A stretch of DNA of 64,000 bases from the NCBI GenBank assembly GCA_034927815.1, contig JAYFPK010000008.1, positions 124,001 through 188,000 of the forward strand. Direction: 5' to 3'. Made by a program: the position numbers and the translations under genes. This stretch comes from Limiplasma sp034927815. Its GTDB lineage: Bacteria > Bacillota > Clostridia > Christensenellales > Aristaeellaceae. Position 1 is the first letter of the stretch. Every line of letters starts with the position of its first letter. Below the pieces are notes generated by a model. It did not search any database. It was not told the DNA's origin and saw nothing but the letters and a program-made list of their open reading frames with translations. Shown in pieces: positions 7,681 through 15,354 of the stretch.

Positions 7681-9024
7681 ATGTGCTATATAGCGATTGA
7701 CCTTGGCTCTTCCTTTGCCAAATTGGCGTTGCTAGACGCCAAAACGGACTCTGTGCTGAAAACCCGGCGCCATGCCATGCCCGCCCGCATTCCCTGCGCC
7801 GACGAGCATATCCATGAAATGGATATGGACGCCATCATGGGGGTGGTGCTGGAGGGCCTGAACGATCTGCGCCGGGACGAGAAAATCGACGGAATCCTGC
7901 TGTCCACCCAGATGCACGGCTTTGTGCTCAGCGGCCCGCGCATCCCCCGGGAGGTTTACATCTCCTGGCAGGACGCCCGCTGCCTGGCTCCCATGGCTCC
8001 CGGGGGGCAAAGTTACATGGAGCATCTTTCCCAACTCATCCGCCCGGAGGATATGCGCAACTGCGGCGTGTACCTCAAGCCGGCCCTGGCGCTGTGCAAC
8101 CTGTACGCCTACAAGGAGCAACAGGGCACGGATATCCTGCAGGGCGCCGCGCTGGATTCTTTGGGTTCCCGCGTCATTTTCCATCTGACAGGCCGGCGGG
8201 TATGCCATCTCTCCAACGCGGCCCCCATGGGCCTCGCGGACATCGAAACCTGCACCTGGCGGGAAGACCTGCTGAAAAAGGCGGGGATTCCTCCCCTGAG
8301 CCTGCCCCGCCTGGCGGACGACCTGGAGCCCTGCGGCCTGTGGAACGGCATTCCCGTGTATCCCGATGTGGGGGATGTGCAAACCGCCGTGCTGGGCGGC
8401 GGCGCCGAGGAAAACGACGTGGTGGCGAATATGGCGACAGCCAGCCAGGTCATCATGGTCCGCGCCCGGGGGCCTCTGGGGGGCAGGAATCCCGCGGTGA
8501 TAGAAGTACGCCCCTACTTTGGCGGCAAATATCTGCACACCATCTCCCGGATGCCCGGCGGGCGCAATCTGGAGGTGCTGATTGCCTTCCTGCGGGAAGC
8601 CGGGGAGCGGATTTACGGCGCATCCCTTGAGACGGGAGAAATCTGGCAGCGGATTTTGAAAGGGTTCGCCCCCGGCGATTCCCATGGCCTCAGCGTGGAC
8701 GTGGGCTTCTACGAGCTGCCGGAGCGCCTGGAAGGCGGCTGTATCGGGGGCATCAACCGCGCCAACCTGACCCTGGACAACTTGATCAACGCCGCCATGC
8801 GGGATATGGGCGGCATCTACAAGCGCTATGTGGACATGCTCTGTGAGGGTACCCCCGCCCATTCGCTGATCTTCTGCGGCGGCGCAATCCGCAACAACCT
8901 CCATTTGCAGCGGCAAATCGCCCAGGCTATCGGCCTGCCCTGGCGGCTGTCCGCCATGGACGACGAGGTGTTCCGCGGCCACATCCGCATAGCCCGAAGC
9001 CTGGAAGGCTTGCAAACGCTGTAA
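7681..9024 (+). CDS. FGGY-family carbohydrate kinase, sedoheptulokinase-like
   Basis: Predicted ATP-dependent kinase for a ketose or related polyol (447 residues, typical). The N-terminal FGGY lobe begins IAIDLGSSFAKLALLD (phosphate loop). STQMHGFV and WQDARC follow, as in sedoheptulokinase and xylulokinase. GDVQTAVLGGGA near residue 230 supplies the catalytic aspartate, and the C-terminal lobe has FCGGAIRNN, the adenosine-binding segment. The STQMHG/WQDxRC/GDxQ combination is closest to sedoheptulokinase in my reading, but substrate calls in this superfamily are unreliable. It lies 16 bases after dctM and 20 bases before the aldolase gene, so it probably phosphorylates the imported compound or a derivative. 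Confidence 0.82.
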   Translation: MCYIAIDLGSSFAKLALLDAKTDSVLKTRRHAMPARIPCADEHIHEMDMDAIMGVVLEGLNDLRRDEKIDGILLSTQMHGFVLSGPRIPREVYISWQDARCLAPMAPGGQSYMEHLSQLIRPEDMRNCGVYLKPALALCNLYAYKEQQGTDILQGAALDSLGSRVIFHLTGRRVCHLSNAAPMGLADIETCTWREDLLKKAGIPPLSLPRLADDLEPCGLWNGIPVYPDVGDVQTAVLGGGAEENDVVANMATASQVIMVRARGPLGGRNPAVIEVRPYFGGKYLHTISRMPGGRNLEVLIAFLREAGERIYGASLETGEIWQRILKGFAPGDSHGLSVDVGFYELPERLEGGCIGGINRANLTLDNLINAAMRDMGGIYKRYVDMLCEGTPAHSLIFCGGAIRNNLHLQRQIAQAIGLPWRLSAMDDEVFRGHIRIARSLEGLQTL

Positions 9025-9044
9025 GCAAGGAAAGGAGAGCTTTC

Positions 9045-9815
9045 ATGAAACCGCTTTTGGAGCGCGCGGCCTCTCAGGAGGGAGCGTTGGGGTGTTTTCT
9101 GTCCGAGGTGGCTGCGCCCAATTTGATGCGCGTCATGCGGGCGGCCGGGATGGACTTCGTCATCATTGACTGTGAGCACGGCTCCTTTGATTCCTCCCAG
9201 GTGGCCGCGGTATGCGCCGTTGCCAACGGCATCGGCCTGACCGCCCTCGTGCGGGTGCCCGGCGTGTCCCGGGACCCCATTCAAAAGGCACTGGACGCGG
9301 GCGCCGACGGCATCCTGGTTCCCATGGTCAACGACGCGGAACAGATCTCCCAGGCCGTGCGCATGGCCAAGTATTCTCCCCTGGGGGCCCGGGGCATTTC
9401 CACCATGCGTCCCCACAGCGAATACAACCCCGGCCCTTTGGCCGAGTACATGGCCCGCGCCAACGGGCGTACCCTTGTATTGGCCCAGATCGAGACCCGC
9501 AAGGGCGTGAAGAATGCCGCCTCCATCGCGGCCACCCAGGGGGTGGATGCGCTGCTGGTGGGCCCCAACGACCTTTCGGACGACCACGGCATCCCCGGCA
9601 AGCTGAATGATCCCGTGATGCAAGCCGCCTACCAGGCCGTGGCCGGGAGCTGCCACGAGGCCGGGAAGCCTTCCGGCATCATCACCTCCAGCATGTCCCT
9701 GATCCATTGCTGCCAGGCCATGGGCATGCGCATCTTCAGCTGCAACAGCGAGGTGGGCCTGCTGGCCCAGGGATTAAAGGCCATGCGGCGGGAGTATCTG
9801 GAGAAGAAAGGCTGA
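9045..9815 (+). CDS. HpcH/HpaI-family class II aldolase
   Basis: A 256-residue metal-dependent aldolase that cleaves a 2-oxo-3-deoxy (or 4-hydroxy-2-oxo) acid to pyruvate plus an aldehyde, by family. Visible signatures are FVIIDCEHGSFD (residues about 39-50, containing the catalytic His), ALVRVPG, the metal-binding Glu of LAQIETRKGV near residue 149 and the Asp of LLVGPNDLSDD near residue 175. The start has a strong AAGGAAAGGAG upstream. As the last gene of the TRAP operon it probably delivers the carbon skeleton to central metabolism. 2-keto-3-deoxy-L-rhamnonate-type and 4-hydroxy-2-oxoheptanedioate-type activities cannot be told apart here. Confidence 0.88.
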   Translation: MKPLLERAASQEGALGCFLSEVAAPNLMRVMRAAGMDFVIIDCEHGSFDSSQVAAVCAVANGIGLTALVRVPGVSRDPIQKALDAGADGILVPMVNDAEQISQAVRMAKYSPLGARGISTMRPHSEYNPGPLAEYMARANGRTLVLAQIETRKGVKNAASIAATQGVDALLVGPNDLSDDHGIPGKLNDPVMQAAYQAVAGSCHEAGKPSGIITSSMSLIHCCQAMGMRIFSCNSEVGLLAQGLKAMRREYLEKKG

Positions 9816-9887
9816 GCCCCCTGCATCCGCCTAACCGAACGAGGAAGAAATGGCCGAAAGGGCAAGGCGGAGGTTCAGGGGAATGCG

Positions 9888-10000
9888 CGGAGGCTTTGCC
9901 CCCGCACCCCGCCAGGGGCTTCGTCCCTGGACCCATCCTTGCCCCCGCTGCGCGGGGGCAAAAATACGTCAAGGGCCGGACAAATTACGTCCGACCCTTT
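9888..10000. repeat. Intergenic repeat element, copy B, with two terminator-like hairpins
   Basis: Same module order as copy A: GGGGCTTCGTCCCTGGACCC, then GCCCCCGC / GCGGGGGC (9941-9959) and AAAAATACG, then an 11-base stem with one mismatch (9971-9981 / 9989-9999) followed by TTTTGC. The second hairpin can act as terminator of the TRAP operon. The rest of the gap from 9816 to 10210 holds a shorter relative (10121-10175) and no credible gene. Confidence 0.7.
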
Positions 10001-10120
10001 TGCTAGGCCATTGAACTTTCCCCTTACCCCCGTGAAACGGGGCCAAAAGCGGGGGCAGGGCCTTTCCGGCCCTTGGCTTGTGCAAATCTATTATGGCGTT
10101 CCCCTGGTGGCGCACCGCTG

Positions 10121-10175
10121 CCACAGGCGGGTCCAGGGGCTTCGTCCCTGGGAGGTGTGGGGCAAAGCCCCGCCG
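10121..10175. repeat. Intergenic repeat element, copy C (partial)
   Basis: Contains CCAGGGGCTTCGTCCCTGG, itself an inverted repeat, followed by GGGGCAAAGCCCC. It shares the GCTTCGTCCC core with copies A, B and D but lacks their downstream hairpins. Confidence 0.55.
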
Positions 10176-10210
10176 TCTTCCCCTCGCCCCTGTTCCGTCC
10201 TTCCCCCTGG

Positions 10211-10750
10211 TCAGTCCTCCAACAGCTGCTTGATGGCGATGCTCTTGATGTGCCACTGGTTGTTTTCCTTCACCAGGCTGGCGGCGTACTTGGCCCCTTG
10301 CCATTTGGGGGGGCTTTCAAAGCCCTCGCCGTACAAGGCCTTGGCGGCGTCGGCGTATTTGCCGTTCACCCGGCCGTCGATGCGGGGGATGGCCTCGGTA
10401 AACTCGGCCCGGGCGGTATTCTCCCAGGGCCAGCACCACATCCAGGTCATCTCCAACCGGTGGTCAATGCCCCGGATGGTATAGTAGAGGTAGGGGCTTT
10501 TCTGGTCCATGGCCAGCAGCAGGTTTTCATCCCTCTGCAAATAGCTGCTCTGGAAAAATTTGGTCAGCTCCTTGGTCTCTTCCCCCATCATGATCACCTG
10601 GGCGCGCTTGGCCATGCCGTCCTTGAGGATGATGGAAATATTGGTGGCATTCATGGCGTAATAAAAGGTGACGGTAAACAGGCCCAACAGCACGGCCAGC
10701 AACAGCATCCGTCCCGCCAAATACCAGATCAATCGGCGCAGCTTCTTCAT
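10211..10750 (-). CDS. Unknown protein with N-terminal membrane anchor
   Basis: I do not recognise this 179-residue protein. ATG 10750 is preceded by GGGAGGAG, so I prefer it to an upstream in-frame start. Residues about 8-28 (LIWYLAGRMLLLAVLLGLFTVTF) form one transmembrane or uncleaved signal segment after a basic N-terminus. The remainder is predicted to be outside, and has the look of a small alpha/beta domain ending NQWHIKSIAIKQLL, as in NTF2-like accessory domains that read ...W.I..I. It is divergent from the secreted protein gene at 10942, with its own promoter. Confidence 0.75.
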   Translation of the reverse strand: MKKLRRLIWYLAGRMLLLAVLLGLFTVTFYYAMNATNISIILKDGMAKRAQVIMMGEETKELTKFFQSSYLQRDENLLLAMDQKSPYLYYTIRGIDHRLEMTWMWCWPWENTARAEFTEAIPRIDGRVNGKYADAAKALYGEGFESPPKWQGAKYAASLVKENNQWHIKSIAIKQLLED

Positions 10751-10791
10751 GGGCTCCTCCCTTTGGGCGACCTTCCTTCGCATCCATGGGC

Positions 10792-10820
10792 ATTATACAG
10801 GAAAGCGCGCGCTTTCGCAA
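10792..10820 (-). promoter_or_regulatory. Sigma-A promoter of the anchored unknown protein
   Basis: On the minus strand, TTGCGA (10815-10820), 17-base spacer, TATAAT (10792-10797), about 40 bases upstream of the ATG at 10750. Confidence 0.6.
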
Positions 10821-10877
10821 CGCGGGAGATGCGTTGGCAGCTTTTGCCTTCCCGCCCCAGGCTTCCATCCTCTTCCC

Positions 10878-10907
10878 TTGAAAAGCCCCTCCTCCCTGTG
10901 GTATGCT
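10878..10907 (+). promoter_or_regulatory. Promoter of the secreted protein gene at 10942
   Basis: TTGAAA (10878-10883), 18-base spacer, TATGCT (10902-10907). It lies back to back with the minus-strand promoter at 10792-10820. Confidence 0.5.
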
Positions 10908-10941
10908 GTGACCGCAGGGTTTGGATGAATAGGAGGTACCT

Positions 10942-11583
10942 ATGAGTTTACGCATACGCGCTCTGGCCTTCCTGGCGGCGGCGCTGACGGTCCTTGGGAT
11001 GGGCGGCGCCCGGGCCTCTTCCCCCACCGGGCAGAGCTATGAGCTTTTTTCCAAGTATTACAAAGAGGACATCACCTTTATCAACCAAAACGACGGCCGG
11101 CACCTGATTCCTTTGGCCCTGGCCAAGGGCTCCCCGGGGGATGGCAACCCGCGCATTACCTACTTCCTGATCGGGGACACCCTCAATGCGCTCCTTACCA
11201 TGGACGCCGCCGGGCAGGTGATCGAAAGCTGCATCATCACGCTGACCGCTCCCGCCGGCATGGAGTATGGCAACGCGATTTACCATGACTTTGCCATTTC
11301 CGGGTATCAGAGCTACGCCTTGCTCATGGCCATGCATGCCGACCCGGACCCGGCCCGCCGCTACAAGCTGGTGACGGATGTGGAGGCGGGCATGGCGGCC
11401 TCCAGCGGCAGTTACCAGCGCCAGGTGGGGGTGTACACCCTCACCTGCACCCGGGAGAACAGCGCGGTGGAGCTGCGCTTTGAAATCAAGGCGCTCCAGG
11501 AAACTCCGGAGCCTGAGCCTTTGGGCCCGGAGGAGGACGTGTTCCCCGTGGAGCCGGAGGAAGAGGAAAGCGGGATGCTGTAA
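10942..11583 (+). CDS. Secreted protein of unknown function with acidic C-terminus
   Basis: 213 residues. The signal peptide MSLRIRALAFLAAALTVLGMGGARA is followed by a probable signal peptidase site (ARA-SS). The mature domain (residues about 26-190) shows a mixed beta pattern (ITYFLIGDTLNALLTMDAAGQVIESCIITL) and ends in a Pro/Glu-rich acidic tail (EPEPLGPEEDVFPVEPEEEE). AGGAGGT upstream supports ATG 10942. I see no motif that names it. It is convergent with glmM and divergent from another exported unknown protein. Confidence 0.78.
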   Translation: MSLRIRALAFLAAALTVLGMGGARASSPTGQSYELFSKYYKEDITFINQNDGRHLIPLALAKGSPGDGNPRITYFLIGDTLNALLTMDAAGQVIESCIITLTAPAGMEYGNAIYHDFAISGYQSYALLMAMHADPDPARRYKLVTDVEAGMAASSGSYQRQVGVYTLTCTRENSAVELRFEIKALQETPEPEPLGPEEDVFPVEPEEEESGML

Positions 11584-11621
11584 CGCATCCCGCCAATGGG
11601 CAGCCCTTAGGCCGGTTCTTT

Positions 11622-12971
11622 TCAGGCCAGCTCCTTTTCAATCAGCTTGCTGAGGGCGTACACATCCGTGTCCAGCTCCCGCTGGTCGGGGCCCTCGATC
11701 ATCACCCGGACGCAGGGCTCCGTGCCGCTGGCCCGGATCACCAACCGGCCCTGGTCCTGGTATTTCTTTTCCAGGTCCGCAATCATCTTGCGGATCTTTT
11801 CGTTCTTGTCATAATCATATTTCTTGCTGTCGTCCACCCGGGCCGCGTACTGGCTCTGGGGCATCATCTGCATCACCGAGGACAGGCGGCTTAGGGGCTG
11901 CTGGGCCGCCACCATGGCGCTGATCAGCTGCACGGCGGTTACCAGGCCGTCCCCTGTGGTGTTGTGGTCCAGCAGAATCACATGGCCGCTCTGCTCTCCC
12001 CCCAGCACATGGCCGGTTTCCAACATCCTCTCCAGCACGTACCGGTCGCCCACCTTGGTCTTTTCCAGCTTGATGCCATGCTTTTTCATGGCGATATCCA
12101 ATCCCATGTTGCTCATCACGGTAGCCACGATGGCATTGCTGCGCAGCAGGCCCTTTTCCTTCAGGTACACCGCCAGCATCGCCAGCACCTTATCCCCGTT
12201 GATGAGCTGGCCCCGCTCGTCCACGGCCATCAGCCGGTCCGCGTCGCCGTCAAAGGCAAAGCCCACGTCCGCGCCCAGTTCCCGCACCAGCTCGCACAGG
12301 CGCTGGGGATGGGTGGAGCCGCAGTTCTCATTGATGTTGGTGCCGTCCGGCTCATGGTAATAGCAGCTCACCTGGGCGCCCAGCTCCCGGAACACCATGG
12401 GGGCCACCTCGTAGCTGGCTCCCTGGGCGCAGTCCAGCACCACGTGGAGGCCGTCCAGCCTGGCGCCCGTGGTCTCCTTCACAAAGTCCACATAGCGCCG
12501 GGTGGCGTTGCGCTGGCGCACCGGGCGCCCCACCCTCTCCCCCATGGGCATTTCCATCCCCTTGGGCAGGCCGTTTGCCACCAGCTCCTCAATCCGGTCC
12601 TCGATGGCGTCCGGGAGCTTGTAGCCGTTCTTGTCAAAGAACTTGATGCCGTTGTACTCCACGGTGTTGTGGCTGGCGCTGATCACCACCCCCGCGTCCG
12701 CCTCATAATAGCGGGTCAGGTAGGCAATGGCCGGGGTGGGGAGGATCTCCACCAAAACGGCCCGGGCCCCTACGCTGCAAATCCCCGCCACCAAAGCGCT
12801 CTCCAGCATTTCCCCGCTGATGCGGGTATCCCGGCCTACCAGAATGGTGGGCCGGTGAACGTCGCTGGCCAGCACCGCGGCGCTGGCCTGACCCAGGCGA
12901 AATGCCAGCTCGCAGGACAATTCCACATTGGCGATCCCGCGGACCCCGTCGGTTCCAAACAAACGTGCCAT
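11622..12971 (-). CDS. glmM: Phosphoglucosamine mutase
   Basis: Converts glucosamine-6-phosphate to glucosamine-1-phosphate for UDP-GlcNAc and peptidoglycan synthesis (cytoplasm). The length, 449 residues, is standard. The N-terminus MARLFGTDGVRGIAN is diagnostic. The phosphoserine loop is GVVISASHN near residue 98, the magnesium loop FAFDGDADRL near residue 240, and the phosphate-binding end RASGTEPCVRVM lies near the C-terminus. AAAGGAGAGG precedes the ATG. It sits 31 bases downstream of the isomerase gene on the same strand, so the two may be co-transcribed. Confidence 0.97.
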   Translation of the reverse strand: MARLFGTDGVRGIANVELSCELAFRLGQASAAVLASDVHRPTILVGRDTRISGEMLESALVAGICSVGARAVLVEILPTPAIAYLTRYYEADAGVVISASHNTVEYNGIKFFDKNGYKLPDAIEDRIEELVANGLPKGMEMPMGERVGRPVRQRNATRRYVDFVKETTGARLDGLHVVLDCAQGASYEVAPMVFRELGAQVSCYYHEPDGTNINENCGSTHPQRLCELVRELGADVGFAFDGDADRLMAVDERGQLINGDKVLAMLAVYLKEKGLLRSNAIVATVMSNMGLDIAMKKHGIKLEKTKVGDRYVLERMLETGHVLGGEQSGHVILLDHNTTGDGLVTAVQLISAMVAAQQPLSRLSSVMQMMPQSQYAARVDDSKKYDYDKNEKIRKMIADLEKKYQDQGRLVIRASGTEPCVRVMIEGPDQRELDTDVYALSKLIEKELA

Positions 12972-13002
12972 GTTTCCTCTCCTTTAGGTTTCTTAGGATG
13001 GC

Positions 13003-13971
13003 CTATGCCCAAAAGACGTTGGCGTTCTTGTCCTCAAAGATCAGCACGTCCTTAAGGAAGGCGATGGCCTTTTGCAGCCCCTCATTGGGGGTCATCAGGC
13101 TGTCCTCGTGCTCGATGGAGAGCACGTCGTCATACCCGGCCAGCCTGAGGGCGCTGACGATGTCCTTCCATACGGGATACCCGTGGCCATACCCCACCGT
13201 GCGGAAGATCCAGCTTCTTTCCCTCTCCCGGCTCATGCTCTTGGTGTCCAATACGCCGTTGATGGGGGTGTTGTAGGAATCGATCCGGGTGTCCTTGGCA
13301 TGGACGAAGTAGATGGCGTCTCCCAGGTAGCGGATGGCGGCCACCGGGTCGATTCCTTGCCAGAACAGGTGGCTGGGGTCCAGGTTCGCGCCGATCAGCG
13401 GACCTACGGCCTCCCGAAGCCGCATCAGGGTTTCGGGGTTATAGACGCAAAAGCCCGGGTGCATCTCCAGGGCGATCTTTTCAACGCCGTGGGCGGCGGC
13501 GAAGGCCGTGGCCTCCCGCCAGTAGGGGATGAGGACCTCGTTCCACTGGTATTCCAGCACCCGCTGAAAATCCTCCGGCCAGGCGCAAGTGGCCCAGTTG
13601 GGGGTTTTATCCTCCGGGGAGCCGCCGGGGCAGCCGCTGAAGGCCACCAGGCGCTTCACCCCCAGCTTTTCCGCCAGAAGCACGGCCCCCTGGAAGTCAT
13701 CCTGGAATCCCTTGGCAATCTTTTGGTCCGGGTGTACCGGGTTGCCGTGGGTGGACAAGGCCGCGATGCTCAGGCCGTTGTCCGCCAGCACCTGCTGGAA
13801 GGCCTCCCTTTTGGCGTCGTCCCCCAGGAGCTGGGCGGGATCGCAATGGGCCTTGCCCGGAAAGCCGCCGCAACCGATCTCCACCGCCTGAACCCCGCTG
13901 TCCGCCAGGTATTTCATAGCTTCCCCAAAAGGGCGGTCTCCTAAAATCACGTTGAAAACAGAAAGCCTCAT
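13003..13971 (-). CDS. Sugar phosphate isomerase/epimerase (AP endonuclease 2-like TIM barrel)
   Basis: A 322-residue xylose-isomerase-like TIM barrel enzyme, probably a cytoplasmic sugar isomerase or epimerase. The start is taken at ATG 13971 (MRLSVFNVILGDRPF), preceded by GGGGAGG and located after the promoter at 14041-14069; further upstream in-frame codons lie in the promoter. Metal-site segments of the family are visible: VEIGCGGFPGKAH, KIALEMHPGFCVYN (Glu plus His), GANLDPSHLFW (Asp and His), FVHAKDTRID (His) and LSIEHED (Glu). The specific substrate is not determinable. Relatives often sit in inositol or uronate pathways. Confidence 0.88.
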   Translation of the reverse strand: MRLSVFNVILGDRPFGEAMKYLADSGVQAVEIGCGGFPGKAHCDPAQLLGDDAKREAFQQVLADNGLSIAALSTHGNPVHPDQKIAKGFQDDFQGAVLLAEKLGVKRLVAFSGCPGGSPEDKTPNWATCAWPEDFQRVLEYQWNEVLIPYWREATAFAAAHGVEKIALEMHPGFCVYNPETLMRLREAVGPLIGANLDPSHLFWQGIDPVAAIRYLGDAIYFVHAKDTRIDSYNTPINGVLDTKSMSRERERSWIFRTVGYGHGYPVWKDIVSALRLAGYDDVLSIEHEDSLMTPNEGLQKAIAFLKDVLIFEDKNANVFWA

Positions 13972-14040
13972 CCTCACGCGCCTCCCCGTATCTGGATTTC
14001 GAATTTCCGAAGGTTGTACCCTAATGTATTGCCATCGTTC

Positions 14041-14069
14041 AGTATACCGCGAACGGGCCAAAATATCAA
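14041..14069 (-). promoter_or_regulatory. Sigma-A promoter of the isomerase (and glmM)
   Basis: On the minus strand, TTGATA (14064-14069), 17-base spacer, TATACT (14041-14046). The leader to ATG 13971 is about 63 bases. Confidence 0.7.
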
Positions 14070-14135
14070 GGAATGTCCCTTCTACAATATACTGCGTTTT
14101 CTTGCAAAATATGCGTGAAAAGCTACCAGGGATGG

Positions 14136-14165
14136 TTGACAGGGCTCCTTCCACAATGATAGACT
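14136..14165 (+). promoter_or_regulatory. Candidate promoter of the 14.2-18.9 kb cassette
   Basis: TTGACA (14136-14141), 18-base spacer, TAGACT (14160-14165). The -10 box matches only four of six positions, but no other start is visible before the four co-oriented genes. It is divergent from the isomerase promoter. Confidence 0.45.
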
Positions 14166-14243
14166 TCATACGGAGAGAAAGCGTAAAGGCGGGGGACCTG
14201 TTAGCCGGCCTCTTCGCCCAACGCGCAAGGGGGCGACTCCCTG

Positions 14244-14663
14244 TTGTTTTTTGATGAGAAAACCGGCGCGCTCACCTTTGAAACCGGCCTGAGCCTGACG
14301 CCTTTCCTGTCCAGAACTGACCTGCTGGCCGCGCTGCGGGAAGCCGGGGGAACCTCCCCCGACTTGGGGAAGTCCGGCGTATTGTCCTTCCCCTCCTGCC
14401 CGGTGGCGGGAGGCGCTTTGGCGGCGGTGTGCTTTTTGCGGGAGGACTTTCTTTCAGCGGTGACGCTGACGGCGGCGGCCGTGGGGCAAAGGACCGCCCT
14501 GACCGCCGAGCAGCAGCGCGCCTTCCTGTTTGCGTGCTTCCAGGCCAAGGACCCCTGTCCGGATACGCAGCGCAACTGCGTGCTCCGGTGCGCCTTTGGA
14601 ACCATTACCTTATGCACCGATCCCCGCAGCGGTCACGCTTCGGCCCGGGTCGAGTATTCATAG
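14244..14663 (+). CDS. Small protein with immunity-protein-like C-terminus
   Basis: 139 residues with TTG start at 14244 supported by AAGGGGG at 14227-14233; an in-frame stop at 14202 limits the upstream extension. The protein starts FFDEKTGALTF and ends with an aromatic-glycine strand pattern, CAFGTITLCTDPRSGHASARVEY. In my experience that ending (G-x-x-T/S, D-x-x-x-G, strand ending in Y) is common among immunity proteins of polymorphic toxin systems. I do not recognise the family and this is a weak resemblance. It is first in a four-gene run with the Syd-like gene, the 728-residue protein and the VirD4-like ATPase. Confidence 0.65.
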   Translation: MFFDEKTGALTFETGLSLTPFLSRTDLLAALREAGGTSPDLGKSGVLSFPSCPVAGGALAAVCFLREDFLSAVTLTAAAVGQRTALTAEQQRAFLFACFQAKDPCPDTQRNCVLRCAFGTITLCTDPRSGHASARVEYS

Positions 14664-14717
14664 ACCATTTCAGGAGCCCGGATGTAATGAGCTGATTCAG
14701 GCTGGGGAGGGAACCAC

Positions 14718-15305
14718 GTGCAAGCGGCTTTGATCCCTATTATGCGCGATTATTTGATCCGTTTTCAACAAACCGCCCTGAAGGAAACAGGGCGCAGGCC
14801 CTTGACCTTTCTGCGGACCCCCATGGAGGAGAAGCTGGTTTTGCCCGGATGCCAGCGCCCGGGGTACGCCTTTTGGCAGCCGATCCCCTGGAAGGACGGC
14901 AAGCCGCCCCTGGGGCAAGCTTCCGCCCAGTTTCATTCCACCATTGTGGATTACCTCTCCATGTGCCAGTTCCTGGAGATCCGCTTTCACCTGCCTGTGG
15001 CTCCGCTGAACAGCCCTTTGTCCTTCCTGTACAACCGGGTCTTTGAAACCTACAAGAACACCGAGGGCGCGCCTCCCTCCCGGGCCTTTGAGGAGGCGAG
15101 GCTCTACGCCAAGGAGCATCCCCAGATTCCGCTGAACTACTGCATGGCCGCCACCTGCGACGGGGGCGAACCGCTGCTGTTGTGCCTGCGGGCCGAGGAC
15201 GGCCAGGCCTTCATCACCCGGGTGGACACCCATGCGGATCCCCTGTATTTGAAGCTCACCGTGGACCGGCTCTTGCCCAAGCTTAAATTCGTGTACGATT
15301 TCTGA
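14718..15305 (+). CDS. Syd/SUKH-superfamily-like protein (possible immunity protein)
   Basis: 195 residues, GTG start at 14718 preceded by GGGGAGGG. The layout resembles Syd: an N-terminal helix (MRDYLIRFQQTALKETGR), a proline-flanked loop, a WQP segment (AFWQPIPW, cf. YWQP in Syd), then an amphipathic segment HSTIVDYLSMCQFLEIRF that parallels the HTFYTTQF region, and a C-terminal beta segment ending DRLLPKLKFVYDF. Syd belongs to the SUKH superfamily, which includes many immunity proteins for nuclease toxins. This is a by-eye fold-pattern match, not a search result. Its neighbours (an immunity-like protein and a large possible effector) fit the idea. Confidence 0.68.
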   Translation: MQAALIPIMRDYLIRFQQTALKETGRRPLTFLRTPMEEKLVLPGCQRPGYAFWQPIPWKDGKPPLGQASAQFHSTIVDYLSMCQFLEIRFHLPVAPLNSPLSFLYNRVFETYKNTEGAPPSRAFEEARLYAKEHPQIPLNYCMAATCDGGEPLLLCLRAEDGQAFITRVDTHADPLYLKLTVDRLLPKLKFVYDF

Positions 15306-15354
15306 TCCGGCGCTTGGGACAAACAACGCGCAAGCGGGAAAGGAAGCTTACTCC

